Positions 8,113-19,979 are shown, counted from the first letter of the stretch. The stretch is 64,000 nt of DNA from Myxococcus qinghaiensis (GCF_024198215.1 NZ_JAKCFA010000031.1:45983-109982), one strand, 5' to 3'. Translations and numbers: made by a program. Notes: a model not told the origin generated them from the sequence alone.

Positions 8113-9842
8113 GCTTCTCGAGCGCCGTCGTCTTCCTGTGGCTGGCCTCCTCGCGCAACCGCCTGCGGCTCCAGCTCCAGCGACTGCGCAGGCCGCGCTA
8201 CCTCGTCGGGGCCCTGGTGGGGCTGGGTTACATCTACTCCATCTTCCTGCGGCGGCTGGAGTTCGGCGGGGCGCTGAGCAGCGTGCCTCCCGGCGTGCGC
8301 CTGTTCGCGGAGCTGTCGCTGGTGCTCTCCGCGCTCGTCACCGTGTTCTCCGCGTGGGCGCTGGGGCCGGACCGTCCCTCGCTGACCTTCACGGAGACGG
8401 AGGTGGTGCAGCTGTTCCCCGCGCCCGTCACGCGGAGCTCGCTGCTGCACTACAAGCTGGCGCGCGGCATCCTGGGCGCGGCGGTGGGCGCGCTGTTCGC
8501 CTCGCTGTTCGTCGGTCGGCTGGTGAGTCCCGCGCCGGGCCTGTTCTTCCTGGGCGCGTTCCTGTCGTTGGGGACGCTGTACCTGCACGCCACGGCCGCG
8601 TCCTTCATGCGCACGCGCTGGGCGGAGGCGTGGGGGACGCGGGGCCTGGTGGCGCGCTGGGCCGTGTTGGGGTGCGTGCTCGCGGCGGTGGGCCTGGCGG
8701 CGTACGCGGCGCTGGAGGCGCACCCCTTTCCGAGGACGCTGTCGATTCCCGGGGTGCTGCGCAACTGGGTGCAGGCGGTGGTGGCCTCTCCGGGGTTGAG
8801 CGCGGTGCTGTGGCCGGCGCGGCTGCTGGTAGCGCCTGCGCTGGCACAGGACTCGAGTGCCTTCCTGAGCGCGGTGCCGCCGGTGCTCGGGCTGGCGCTG
8901 GCGCACTACGTCTGGGTGCGGCTGGCGGAGGTCCCCTTCGAGGAGTCCGCGGTGACGCAGGCCGAGACGCGCACGCGCGAGCGCTCGCAGCGGGCCTCGG
9001 GGGGCGTCGCGAAGGGGAGGGCGCTCTCGTCGCGCAAGGCGCCCTTCCGGCTGTCGGCGCGCGGGCGGCCCGAGGTGGCGCTCATCTGGAAGAACCTCAT
9101 CACCCGCAGGCGGATGGCGGGCGGGGTGGCGTCGGTGCTGGCCTCGCTGCTGTTGGGGTGCGCCATCGTCGCGATGATGGGTGAGTCACGCTTCTTCACG
9201 GACACGCGCCGGGTGCTGGGGCCGCTGGGCGTGTCGCTCGCGGCGATGATGGCGGTGGTGGGCCCGAGCGTCTTCCGCATGGACCTGCGGATGGACCTGC
9301 CCAAGCTGGACCTCTTGCGCGCACTGCCGCTCGCGGGCTGGCAGGTGGTGGGCGCGGAGCTGACTGCGTCGGCGCTGATGGTGGGCCTGCTCCAGCTCGG
9401 GCTCCTCGCGGTGGGGCTCTTGAGTGGCCCCGGCGCCGAGGACCCGTGGCTGCTGACGTGGTGGTGGCCGGGCGGGGTGGCGCTCGCGGTGCTGCTTCCC
9501 TCGGTGTCTCTGGCCGGGCTCTTCGTGCAGAACGCCGCGGTGGTGCTTTTCCCCGCGTGGGTGCCCGCGGACCGGACGGGCAGCGCGCGCGGAATCGAAG
9601 CGCTGGGCCAGCGCCTGCTGACGTTGATGGGCTCGCTGGTGGTGTCGCTGGTGGGCCTGCTGCGGGCGGCGCTGGCGGGCGCGGTGGTGGGCTTCCCCCT
9701 GTGGTCCTCGCTGGACGTGTGGGCGCTGCCCCTGGGCGCGGCGGCGGCGTCCGCGGTGCTGGCGGGGGAGGTGGTCCTGGGCGTGCTGCTCCTGGGCCGC
9801 GCTTTCGAACACCTGGACGTCTCCGAGGACCGTCCGGAGTAG
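8109..9842 (+). CDS. Large membrane subunit of putative ABC exporter
   Basis: A 577-residue polytopic protein with many hydrophobic segments. Examples are LVGALVGLGYIYSIFLRRL near the N-terminus, a mid-protein group around nt 8450-8750, and a C-terminal group from about nt 9120 on. A charged central loop (about nt 8930-9100) carries TRTRERSQRAS. The plan resembles putative ABC exporter permeases that work with CcmA-like ATPases. The GTG start overlaps the ATPase stop (GTGA), showing tight coupling. No substrate-specific motif is recognised. Confidence 0.82.
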   Translation: MSFSSAVVFLWLASSRNRLRLQLQRLRRPRYLVGALVGLGYIYSIFLRRLEFGGALSSVPPGVRLFAELSLVLSALVTVFSAWALGPDRPSLTFTETEVVQLFPAPVTRSSLLHYKLARGILGAAVGALFASLFVGRLVSPAPGLFFLGAFLSLGTLYLHATAASFMRTRWAEAWGTRGLVARWAVLGCVLAAVGLAAYAALEAHPFPRTLSIPGVLRNWVQAVVASPGLSAVLWPARLLVAPALAQDSSAFLSAVPPVLGLALAHYVWVRLAEVPFEESAVTQAETRTRERSQRASGGVAKGRALSSRKAPFRLSARGRPEVALIWKNLITRRRMAGGVASVLASLLLGCAIVAMMGESRFFTDTRRVLGPLGVSLAAMMAVVGPSVFRMDLRMDLPKLDLLRALPLAGWQVVGAELTASALMVGLLQLGLLAVGLLSGPGAEDPWLLTWWWPGGVALAVLLPSVSLAGLFVQNAAVVLFPAWVPADRTGSARGIEALGQRLLTLMGSLVVSLVGLLRAALAGAVVGFPLWSSLDVWALPLGAAAASAVLAGEVVLGVLLLGRAFEHLDVSEDRPE

Positions 9843-9940
9843 GGCCGGGCGTTTGCTCCTGGACGCGCGGGGACAGGGTGCTTGCGGCGCCTGGACGCGA
9901 AAGCGCAGGGTTGCGCGGACCGAACGGACGGGAGCGCGAC

Positions 9941-10831
9941 ATGAAGCTGGGTTTCGTGGGACTGGGCAACATGGGACTGCCCATGGCGAGGAATCTGCTC
10001 TCCGCGGGGCACGAGGTGGCGGTGTGGAACCGCTCTCCCGCGCGCGGTGAGCCCCTGGTGAAGCAGGGCGCCCGCGCGGTGGCCTCGCCCGCAGAGGCGG
10101 CGAAGGACGCGGAGGTCGTCTTCAGCATGCTCGCGGACGACCGCGCGGCGGAGGGCGTGGCGCTGGGCCCCCAGGGCATCATCTCTGGGCTTTCGAAGGG
10201 CGCCGTGCACGTCTCGTCGAGCACCATCTCCGTGGCGCTCTCCCAGCGCCTCACGGACGCGCACGCGAGCGCGGGGCAGGGGTACGTGGCCGCGCCCGTG
10301 TTCGGCCGTCCCGAGGCCGCCCAGACGAAGCAGCTCTGGGTGGTGGCGGCGGGAGCGAAGGCGGACGTGGAGCGCTGCCGGCCGCTGCTGGAGGCGCTGG
10401 GGCGGGGGCTCACCGTGCTGGGCGAACAGGCGTCCATGGCCAACGTGGTGAAGCTCTCCGGCAACTTCCTCATCGCGTCGATGCTGGAGGCGCTCGCGGA
10501 GGCGTTCGCCTTCACGCGCAAGTCAGGCGTCGAGCCGAAGCAGTTCATGGAGCTGTTCCGGGCCGTCTTCGCCAACTCGCCCATCTTCGAGCGCTACGCG
10601 CAGGCCATCGCCGAGGAGAAGTACTCCCCCGCGGGCTTCGCGATGCGGCTGGGGCTCAAGGACGTGGGGTTGGTGCTGGAGGCGGCGCGCGCGGCGGAGG
10701 TGCCCATGCCGCTGGCCAGTCTCGTGAGGGACCAGTACCTGGGGGGCGTGGCCCAGGGGCATGGAGACCTGGATTGGTCCGCGCTGGGGGCGCTCGTGGC
10801 GGAGCGCGCCGGGCTGCCCAAGGGCCGCTGA
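9941..10831 (+). CDS. NAD(P)-dependent beta-hydroxyacid dehydrogenase family protein
   Basis: A 296-residue enzyme of the 3-hydroxyisobutyrate dehydrogenase/glyoxylate reductase family. It has the N-terminal Rossmann motif GFVGLGNMGLPMA, the second-strand segment VAVWNRSP and the catalytic region NVVKLSGNF, where the Lys is the expected catalytic residue. The C-terminal all-alpha dimerisation domain follows. Family members reduce or oxidise small beta-hydroxyacids or semialdehydes with NAD(P). Asn-Arg after the second strand would fit NADP preference, as in glyoxylate/succinic semialdehyde reductases, but this is inference. It is followed at once by a strong terminator and lies apart from the ABC genes (98 nt gap). 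Confidence 0.88.
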   Translation: MKLGFVGLGNMGLPMARNLLSAGHEVAVWNRSPARGEPLVKQGARAVASPAEAAKDAEVVFSMLADDRAAEGVALGPQGIISGLSKGAVHVSSSTISVALSQRLTDAHASAGQGYVAAPVFGRPEAAQTKQLWVVAAGAKADVERCRPLLEALGRGLTVLGEQASMANVVKLSGNFLIASMLEALAEAFAFTRKSGVEPKQFMELFRAVFANSPIFERYAQAIAEEKYSPAGFAMRLGLKDVGLVLEAARAAEVPMPLASLVRDQYLGGVAQGHGDLDWSALGALVAERAGLPKGR

Positions 10832-10842
10832 GCTGAAACGAC

Positions 10843-10878
10843 GAAGGGCCTCCAGGTTTCATCCCTGGAGGCCCCTTC
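10843..10878. terminator. Bidirectional terminator between convergent genes
   Basis: A perfect 11-bp stem, GGGCCTCCAGG (10846-10856) with CCTGGAGGCCC (10864-10874) around a 7-nt loop, is flanked by GAA and TTC, giving a short T-rich tail on either strand. It lies between a plus-strand stop (10831) and a minus-strand stop (10903), so it can serve both. Confidence 0.85.
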
Positions 10879-10902
10879 TTGCGTCTGGCTTGCTACCGCG
10901 TG

Positions 10903-12282
10903 CTACTGCCGCGCGTTGATTTCGGCGACGGGGATGGGGTAGCGCTCGTGCGGCCCGTAGCTGTCATCCAGGTTGCGGGGCAGCTCGTTCAGCTTGCCGT
11001 AGCGGCGCATGTCGATCCACCGGTGCCCGCCCTCGAACAGGAGCGAGTAGCGCTTCTGCACCAGCAGCTCGTCCACGGCGTTCGCCGCGGTGATGTCCGC
11101 GCGGGGCGCGAGGCGGCCGGAGCGGGTGCGGATGTAGTTGAGGTCATCCGCGGCCGGGCCAATCTGGCCCAGGCCGATGTTGGCCTCCGCGCGCAGGAGG
11201 ATGAGCTCCTCGTTGCGGATGATGGGCACCGGCGACTCCGCCGAGGGGTAGATCGTGAAGGCCAGGTCCGTCGTCAGCCGGCCACCCGCCGCGCTCGCCG
11301 GCGCCGACAGCTTGCGCGTCTTGCGCGTCACCCGGTCATCCAGCGCGTCGTTCGCCTGGCGAGGCGCATCCGTCTCGATGGAAGGGTGGGCGAAGATGGT
11401 GACGCTCAGGAGGTTGTTGTCCACGTCGCCGGAGGCCGCCCGGAACACGTGGTAGACGCCCACGTTGAGGGACGAGAGCGCCGCCGCCTTCGCGCCGTCG
11501 TCCGCGGACGCGGTGGCGTCGATGAACGACTGGCTCAGTGCCGTCAGCGCGTCCTCGTTCCTGCCCATGTACACCGACACGCGCGCCTTGATGGCGCGGT
11601 TGAACCGCCGGAACGTGGCCGGCGTGTCGAAGCCCGCGAAGCCCGTGCTCAGCCGGAACGAGAACGCGTCACCCGCGTTGTCCAGGTGTCCCGCCGCCTC
11701 GTCGAGCAGCGTCGCGATGCGGGTGAACACCTCGTCCTTGCCGACGATGGGCGCCAGCTGGCCCAGGGGCAGGTCCACGTCGATGGGCGCGCCGTTGGTG
11801 TCGTGGGTGTTGATGACCACCAGGAAGTCCAGCGCCTGGATGGTCTTCGTGAAGCCCCGGATGCCCTCCTTCTGCTCGTCCGTGAAGGCCGCGACCTTGT
11901 CCAGCGCCGCCAGCACCGTGTTGGCGTTGCGGATGTTGGAGTAGGAGGCCGCCCAGAAGTTGCCGCCGAAGGCACCAGCGCCCGGGTCCAGCGTCGGCCC
12001 GAGAATCTCCTCCACCGTGCGAGGGTCCGCCGGGTCGAAGACGTACGCCTCGCGGCCGATGGTGCCCAGCTGCGCGACGTAGCCGTTCTGGATGGCCACG
12101 CCCGCGCGGTGTCCGATGAGCAGGCCCGTGGACGCGCTGTTGACGGCGGAGCTGGTGGGGTTGTTCTTGAACTCGTCCAGGCTCGGGTTGTTCAGGTCGC
12201 CGATGTCCAGGCTGCCGCAGCCGCCCAGGCCCAGCACGGCGCAGAGCGCCACCACGGTCTTCTTCGTCTGGTTGATATTCAT
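10903..12282 (-). CDS. SusD/RagB-family outer-membrane lipoprotein
   Basis: A 459-residue protein with a lipoprotein signal (basic start NQTKK, hydrophobic core, lipobox LGGC). It continues with the helical SusD fold: an early acidic stretch, TPR-like helices, and a C-terminal segment with ELILLRAEANIGLG, RSGRLAP and FEGGHRWIDMRRYG, typical of SusD/RagB proteins. SusD caps the extracellular face of its SusC barrel and binds the ligand before import. The gene begins 3 nt after the susC-like stop, as in classical susCD pairs. The substrate (glycan, peptide or other) cannot be inferred, since no hydrolase gene accompanies the pair. Confidence 0.9.
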   Translation of the reverse strand: MNINQTKKTVVALCAVLGLGGCGSLDIGDLNNPSLDEFKNNPTSSAVNSASTGLLIGHRAGVAIQNGYVAQLGTIGREAYVFDPADPRTVEEILGPTLDPGAGAFGGNFWAASYSNIRNANTVLAALDKVAAFTDEQKEGIRGFTKTIQALDFLVVINTHDTNGAPIDVDLPLGQLAPIVGKDEVFTRIATLLDEAAGHLDNAGDAFSFRLSTGFAGFDTPATFRRFNRAIKARVSVYMGRNEDALTALSQSFIDATASADDGAKAAALSSLNVGVYHVFRAASGDVDNNLLSVTIFAHPSIETDAPRQANDALDDRVTRKTRKLSAPASAAGGRLTTDLAFTIYPSAESPVPIIRNEELILLRAEANIGLGQIGPAADDLNYIRTRSGRLAPRADITAANAVDELLVQKRYSLLFEGGHRWIDMRRYGKLNELPRNLDDSYGPHERYPIPVAEINARQ

Positions 12283-12285
12283 GGC

Positions 12286-15348
<3,063 letters not shown>

Positions 15349-15835
15349 TCGGATCTTTCCTCGCAACGTGGGAACGGCCCCCCCAGCAGGTGCCGTGGGC
15401 GCGAATCGTCACCGTCTGAACTGAACCAGTCAATGGCGAGACTTGTTTTTCAAGAATGTTGGCCAAATCCATCCAAACGGAAATATTCCGATCTCGTACC
15501 GAGTCAGCGATGACGCGGGGCGCGCTACGCCTCGCAACCCGGTGCAATCAGGGCCCTACCTGCCTGGGGACATCGTGGATCTCCCGGAGGCCGACCCCAC
15601 GAATCGGGTGGTGGCCTGCCCGCTGGCGCGCCCGCACGTCGGTTCTTGCCAGCCCGCGTTGGCGAGAGCAGTCAGGCGTGGGCGGCACGGGGGCGGGCGG
15701 ACGGGGGCTCGCGCGGGGACAGAAGTGGCCGGGCCCAGCGGTTCTCTCAGGTCAGTCGGAGGAATCTGGCCCCGTCGGCCTGAGACGAGGGGCCTTGCTC
15801 ACAGGGGCAGCCCTCCCATAAGAGGCGCAGCGGAC
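15349..15835. promoter_or_regulatory. Divergent intergenic region susC-like / leuS
   Basis: This 487-bp gap has no convincing gene. An A+T-rich patch (about 15443-15492) stands out from the 70% G+C background and probably holds the promoter for the minus-strand susCD pair. It includes the palindrome CGGAA-ATA-TTCCG (15478-15490), followed at once by CTCG-TAC-CGAG (15493-15503). The leuS-proximal part contains the leader structure annotated separately. Open frames crossing this stretch look like GC-driven shadows. Confidence 0.55.
15745..15794 (+). promoter_or_regulatory. Possible structured leader of leuS
   Basis: Two overlapping pairings are visible. TCTCAGG (15745-15751) can pair with CCTGAGA (15779-15785). 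GGCCCC+GTC (15768-15776) can pair with GAC...GGGGCC (15784-15794), with a 2-nt bulge. They share bases, so only one can form. The region lies 41 nt upstream of the leuS ATG. No Leu-rich leader peptide or T-box was found, so regulation is speculative. Confidence 0.25.
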
Positions 15836-18337
15836 ATGGCGATGAACGAGCGTTACGAGCCGCAGTCGATTGAAGGTAAGTGGCAGGCCCGTTGGGACGA
15901 GGCCGGCATCTTCCGGGCAGGCAGGCGCCCGGGCGCACCGAAGAAATACGTGCTCGAGATGCTGCCGTACCCCAGTGGCAAGATGCACATGGGGCATGTG
16001 CGCAACTACCTCATCGGGGATGTGTACGCGCGGTACTTCCTGATGCGCGGCTTCGACGTGCTTCACCCCATGGGCTGGGACGCCTTCGGTCTGCCGGCGG
16101 AGAACGCGGCCATCAAGGACGGCGTGCACCCGGCCCTGCGCACCGCGGAGAACATCGTCTCCTTCAAGCAGGAGATGAAGAGCCTGGGCTACAGCTACGA
16201 CTGGGAGCGCGAGGTCAACACCTCGAACCCCGAGTACTACCGCTGGAACCAGTGGTTCTTCATCAAGATGCTGGAGCGCGGGCTCGTCTATCGCCGCTTC
16301 AGCAAGGTGAACTGGTGTACCGGCTGCCACACCGTCATCGCCAACGAGCAGGTGAAGGACGGCGTGTGCGAGCGCTGCTCGTCGCCCGTGGTGGACCGGG
16401 AGATGCCCGAGTGGGCGTTCCGCATCACCCGCTACTCGCAGGACCTGTTGGACAAGCTGGACACGCTCAAGGAGTGGCCGGACCGCATCACCTCCATGCA
16501 GCGCAACTGGATTGGCCGCTCGGACGGGGCCGAGGCGGACTTCCGCGTCCAGGGCCATGAGGCCTCCTTGCGCGTCTTCACCACGCGCATCGACACCATC
16601 TACGGCTGCACCTACGTGGTGCTCGCGCCGGACCACAAGCTGGTGGCCCAGGTGACGACGCCCGAGCGCCGCGCGGACGTGGACGCCTTCGTCAAGCGCA
16701 TGGCGGCCCAGTCCAAGACGGAGCGGACGGGGGAGGACACGGAGAAGGAGGGCATCTTCACGGGCGCCCACGCCGTCAATCCCTTCACGGGCCAGCAGGT
16801 GCCCATCTGGATTGCCAACTTCGTGCTGAGCGACTACGGCACGGGTGCGGTGATGAGCGTGCCCGCGCACGACGAGCGGGACTTCGCCTTCGCGCGCAAG
16901 TACGCCTTGCCGGTGAAGGTCGTCATCCAGCCGGCCACGGGCGACAAGCTGCCCGCGGGTGACGCGCTGGAGGCGGCGTACACCGAGTACGGCGTGCTGG
17001 TGGACTCGGGCGAGTACACCGGGATGACGTCCGAGGCGGCGCGCACCGCGATGGCCGCGAAGCTGGAGAAGGACGGCCAGGGCCGCGCGACGGTGACCTA
17101 CCGCCAGAAGGACTGGGGCTTCAGCCGCCAGCGCTACTGGGGCACGCCCATCCCCATCGTCTACTGCGAGAAGTGCGACCCGGAGCGCCACGGCATCCCC
17201 GTGCCCGTGGAGCAGCTCCCGGTGAAGCTGCCGGAAATCGACGTCCAGGAGGTGCTCACCGGCAAGGGCGAGCCCCCGCTGGCGAAGGTCGCCTCGTGGG
17301 TGAACACCTCCTGCCCGAAGTGCGGTGGCCCCGCCCGGCGTGAGGCGGAGACGATGGACACCTTCGTCGACTCCTGCTGGTACTTCGCGCGCTACCTGTC
17401 GCCGCACTACGACGCCGCGCCGTTCGACCCGAAGGAGGCCCAGCGCTTCCTGCCCGTGGACATCTACGTGGGCGGGCCCGAGCACGCGGTCATGCACCTG
17501 CTCTACTTCCGGTTCTGGACCCGGGTGATGAAGCTGCTCGACTTGAGCCCGGTGGACGAGCCCGTCAAGCGCTTGATTACGCAGGGCATCGTCAACGGTC
17601 CGGATGGCCGGAAGATGTCCAAGCGCTGGGGCAACGTCGTGGCCCCGGCCTCCATCGTCCAGAAGTACGGCGCGGACACCGCGCGCGCGTACGTCATGTT
17701 CGCCGGCCCGCCGGAGCGCGACTTCGACTGGTCCGACGCCCAGGTGGAGGGCGTGTTCCGCTTCCTCAAGCGCGTCTGGGTGCTGGCCTCCACGCACCAC
17801 GCCTCGTCGGCGGGCGCCACGCATGACGGCCCCTTCGAGGGCAAGGCGCTGGAGATCCGCCGCGCGGCGCACAAGGGCCTGAAGCGGGTGGGGGAGGCCA
17901 TCGAGCGGCTGTCCTTCAACACCGCCATCGCCGGCACCATGGAGTGCCTCAACGCGCTCTACGACGCGGGGACGCCGGAGACGGCCGCGGAGAAGGCGGC
18001 CATGGCGGAGGCGGTGCGCCTGCTGGCGGTGATGCTCACGCCCTTCGCGCCGCACATCGCGGACGAAATCGCGGAGGCCTACGGGAGCAAGGAGTTCACC
18101 GTCGCGCAGCCGTGGCCGGACTTCGACCCGGCGCTGGTGGTGGACGACGTCATCCCCTACGCCGTGCAGGTGAACGGCAAGCTGCGCGCGGAGATTCGCG
18201 TGGCGGCGGACGCGGGGGAGGCGGACGTGCGCGCCGCGGCGGAGGCGGACGAGCGGGTGCAGTCCGCCCTGGCCGGCAAGACGCTGCGCAAGTTCGTCTT
18301 CGTGCCCAAGCGACTGGTGAACTTCGTCGTCGGCTGA
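15836..18337 (+). CDS. leuS: Leucyl-tRNA synthetase
   Basis: An 833-residue class I synthetase that charges tRNA-Leu. The HIGH motif appears as HMGH in PYPSGKMHMGHVRNY. The connective editing domain carries TRIDTIYGCTYVVLAPDH and the GTGAVMSVPAHDERD pocket. The KMSKS loop is in DGRKMSKRWGN. The anticodon-binding and C-terminal domains end in KLRAEIRV and FVPKRLVNFVVG. The ATG at 15836 has AGAGG about 10 nt upstream. The frame remains open further upstream, but the family N-terminus begins here (YEPQSIEGKWQARW). Length is normal. Confidence 0.97.
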   Translation: MAMNERYEPQSIEGKWQARWDEAGIFRAGRRPGAPKKYVLEMLPYPSGKMHMGHVRNYLIGDVYARYFLMRGFDVLHPMGWDAFGLPAENAAIKDGVHPALRTAENIVSFKQEMKSLGYSYDWEREVNTSNPEYYRWNQWFFIKMLERGLVYRRFSKVNWCTGCHTVIANEQVKDGVCERCSSPVVDREMPEWAFRITRYSQDLLDKLDTLKEWPDRITSMQRNWIGRSDGAEADFRVQGHEASLRVFTTRIDTIYGCTYVVLAPDHKLVAQVTTPERRADVDAFVKRMAAQSKTERTGEDTEKEGIFTGAHAVNPFTGQQVPIWIANFVLSDYGTGAVMSVPAHDERDFAFARKYALPVKVVIQPATGDKLPAGDALEAAYTEYGVLVDSGEYTGMTSEAARTAMAAKLEKDGQGRATVTYRQKDWGFSRQRYWGTPIPIVYCEKCDPERHGIPVPVEQLPVKLPEIDVQEVLTGKGEPPLAKVASWVNTSCPKCGGPARREAETMDTFVDSCWYFARYLSPHYDAAPFDPKEAQRFLPVDIYVGGPEHAVMHLLYFRFWTRVMKLLDLSPVDEPVKRLITQGIVNGPDGRKMSKRWGNVVAPASIVQKYGADTARAYVMFAGPPERDFDWSDAQVEGVFRFLKRVWVLASTHHASSAGATHDGPFEGKALEIRRAAHKGLKRVGEAIERLSFNTAIAGTMECLNALYDAGTPETAAEKAAMAEAVRLLAVMLTPFAPHIADEIAEAYGSKEFTVAQPWPDFDPALVVDDVIPYAVQVNGKLRAEIRVAADAGEADVRAAAEADERVQSALAGKTLRKFVFVPKRLVNFVVG

Positions 18338-18349
18338 GCGGAGACCCGG

Positions 18350-18961
18350 GTGCCCGCGGAGGTCCTCGTCATGTGCACCGCGTGCGGCCAGCCCCAGAAG
18401 GCGGGCGGCGCGCGGTGCCTCGCCTGCGGGGCCCCGCTTCCGGAGGCGCCCGTGCCCACGCCGCTCGGGCCCTTCCTCTCCGCGGACCTGGGCGGAGGCC
18501 GCTCTCTTGTCGGTGAGAGCGGGAAGCTCACCTATCGCGCGGCGGAGGCGGTTCCACCCCTCGTCGTGGAGCTCATCCAGCTCCGGGCGTTGACGCTGGA
18601 GTCGCGCCCCTTCTTCGAGGCCCTGGTGCTGTGCGGGTTCGCCCTGTTGGGCCTGATGGCCGGGGGGCTTCCGCTGAAGCTGGTGATGTTCGCGCTGGCG
18701 GCGCTGGGCGTGCTGCTGGCGGCGGTGTGCCAGGTGCACGCCCTGGTGCTGGAGACGTCGACGGGCGGACGGCTGCGCTGGCCGCTGGGGCTGGCGCGAC
18801 GGGGCTCCGAGCGGGACGCGAGACTCTTGGGGGCCTGGCACACGCTGGCGGGCGCGATGAAGGCCCGGGGCGTCGTGGTGAGGGACTCGAGCGGGGCGGT
18901 GCTCACCGGGCCTGCGTCAACGCCTTCCGAGGGCGAGCCACCCGAAGGCCCTCGCGCTTGA
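18350..18961 (+). CDS. Zinc-ribbon membrane protein of unknown function
   Basis: A 203-residue protein that begins with a C-x2-C...C-x2-C zinc ribbon (CTACGQPQKAGGARCLACG), then has a hydrophilic stretch and two adjacent membrane helices around nt 18610-18745 (LVLCGFALLGLMAGG, then LKLVMFALAALGVLLAAV). The cytoplasmic tail is hydrophilic. Either GTG 18350 or ATG 18371 could start it. It lies 12 nt after leuS, so it is probably co-transcribed. I do not recognise a family beyond the zinc ribbon. Confidence 0.7.
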   Translation: MPAEVLVMCTACGQPQKAGGARCLACGAPLPEAPVPTPLGPFLSADLGGGRSLVGESGKLTYRAAEAVPPLVVELIQLRALTLESRPFFEALVLCGFALLGLMAGGLPLKLVMFALAALGVLLAAVCQVHALVLETSTGGRLRWPLGLARRGSERDARLLGAWHTLAGAMKARGVVVRDSSGAVLTGPASTPSEGEPPEGPRA

Positions 18962-18985
18962 CGGAGTGGTGCGGGCGGGTAGGGT
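18958..18985 (+). promoter_or_regulatory. Putative sigma-70-type promoter of lptE
   Basis: TTGACG (18958-18963) and TAGGGT (18980-18985) are 16 nt apart. The -10 ends 8 nt before the lptE ATG, predicting a leaderless or almost leaderless mRNA. It overlaps the stop codon of the preceding gene. Confidence 0.45.
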
Positions 18986-18993
18986 GCCGGCCC

Positions 18994-19518
18994 ATGTCGC
19001 TTCCCTTCAGGACTGCCTCACGGCGTCTCCACCTGGCCGTGTTGCTGACGGGCTGGGGGGCCTGCTCGGCGTTGCTTTCGGGGTGTGGCTATCGCCTGAC
19101 GCCGCGCGGCTCGGGACTTCCTCCCGGCGTTGAAACGGTGTGCGCGCCCATCTTCGGCAACGACACGTCGGAGCCCGCGCTCGAGACGGTCTTCACGCGC
19201 TACTTCCGTCAGGAGCTGACGCGGGTGGGGCGGCTGGGGAGCGGGGCTTCGTGCGACGCGCGCGTCGAGGGGACGGTGCTGTCGCTGTGGAGCTCGCCCA
19301 CGATTGTGGGGCGCTTCTTTCGCATCGCCGCCACCGTGAGGCTGCGGCTGGTGAAGGAAGGGCTACCGCCCCAGGAGACGGTCATCTCGGGCACCGAGGA
19401 CTATCTGCCGGGGACCGGAGACGTTCTGGAGGCGGAGTCCAACCGTCAGGCGGCGATGGACCGGCTGGCGGAAGTGCTCATGCGTGACGGGTTCGAGCGG
19501 CTGGCCAACACCTGGTGA
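18994..19518 (+). CDS. lptE: LptE-like LPS-assembly lipoprotein
   Basis: A 174-residue lipoprotein with signal sequence and lipobox LLSGC. It is followed by GYRLTPRGSGLPPGV and VCAPIFGNDTSEPALE, the conserved opening of the LptE/RlpB family. LptE plugs the LptD barrel and helps insert LPS into the outer leaflet. Its place fits the LPS genes in the second half of the window, although lptD itself is not here. No Shine-Dalgarno sequence is seen before the ATG. Confidence 0.85.
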   Translation: MSLPFRTASRRLHLAVLLTGWGACSALLSGCGYRLTPRGSGLPPGVETVCAPIFGNDTSEPALETVFTRYFRQELTRVGRLGSGASCDARVEGTVLSLWSSPTIVGRFFRIAATVRLRLVKEGLPPQETVISGTEDYLPGTGDVLEAESNRQAAMDRLAEVLMRDGFERLANTW

Positions 19519-19536
19519 GGAGGCGGGTGCCTCCTC
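19517..19536 (+). terminator. Stem-loop at lptE stop
   Basis: GAGGAGGC (19517-19524) and GCCTCCTC (19529-19536) form an 8-bp stem with a 4-nt loop, overlapping the stop codon. There is no T-tract, so it may be a weak terminator or 3' protective hairpin. It faces the convergent rpsT gene. Confidence 0.5.
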
Positions 19537-19591
19537 CCGGGGAGCCTGCTTCGAGGACGACGGAGGGGACTCCGAGGAGCCCCCAGGTGCA

Positions 19592-19864
19592 TCAGGCCTG
19601 ACGCGCGCTCTTGGCGGCGGCCTTGGCGAGGCGGGAGATGCGGCGGGACGCGGTGCGCTTGTGCAGCACGCCCTTGGTGGCGGCCTTGCTCAGGGCCTTG
19701 GAGGCCGCCTTGAGCGCGTCCGTCTTCTTGGCGCCATCCTTGGTGCCAATGGCCTCCCGGGCGGACTTCACCGCGGTCTTCACGTCGGAACGGACCGTGA
19801 CGTTGCGGGCGCGGCGCTTCTGGGACTGACGGTGACGCTTCTCTGCGGACTTGGTGTTGGCCAA
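19592..19864 (-). CDS. rpsT: 30S ribosomal protein S20
   Basis: A 90-residue basic, Lys/Arg/Ala-rich helical protein with the S20 signatures ANTKSAEKRHRQS at the start and KGVLHKRTASRRISRL near the end. It binds 16S rRNA early in 30S assembly. The start codon is TTG (19862-19864 on the minus strand), with GGAG about 9 nt upstream. Enterobacterial rpsT also uses UUG, where the weak start is part of autoregulation. Length is as expected for the family. Confidence 0.96.
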   Translation of the reverse strand: MANTKSAEKRHRQSQKRRARNVTVRSDVKTAVKSAREAIGTKDGAKKTDALKAASKALSKAATKGVLHKRTASRRISRLAKAAAKSARQA

Positions 19865-19904
19865 GAGAAATCTCCAGCGAAAGACAGGCTAAAAAGAGGG
19901 GCCG

Positions 19905-19933
19905 TCCTTACTGCGACGCCTCGAAAGCGTCAA
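19905..19933 (-). promoter_or_regulatory. Putative sigma-70-type promoter of rpsT
   Basis: On the minus strand, TTGACG (19933-19928) and TAAGGA (19910-19905) are separated by exactly 17 nt. A transcript would have a leader of roughly 33 nt before the TTG start. Confidence 0.5.
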
Positions 19934-19979
19934 GGCGCGCGTGCTCGTCCAGCCGGGATTTCCGGACTCTGGACGCGGA

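Noticed and set aside
15443..15835. Open frame extending leuS 131 codons upstream
   Set aside because: LeuRS homology begins at 15836. The upstream part has poor codon bias, and an AGAGG ribosome site sits before the ATG.
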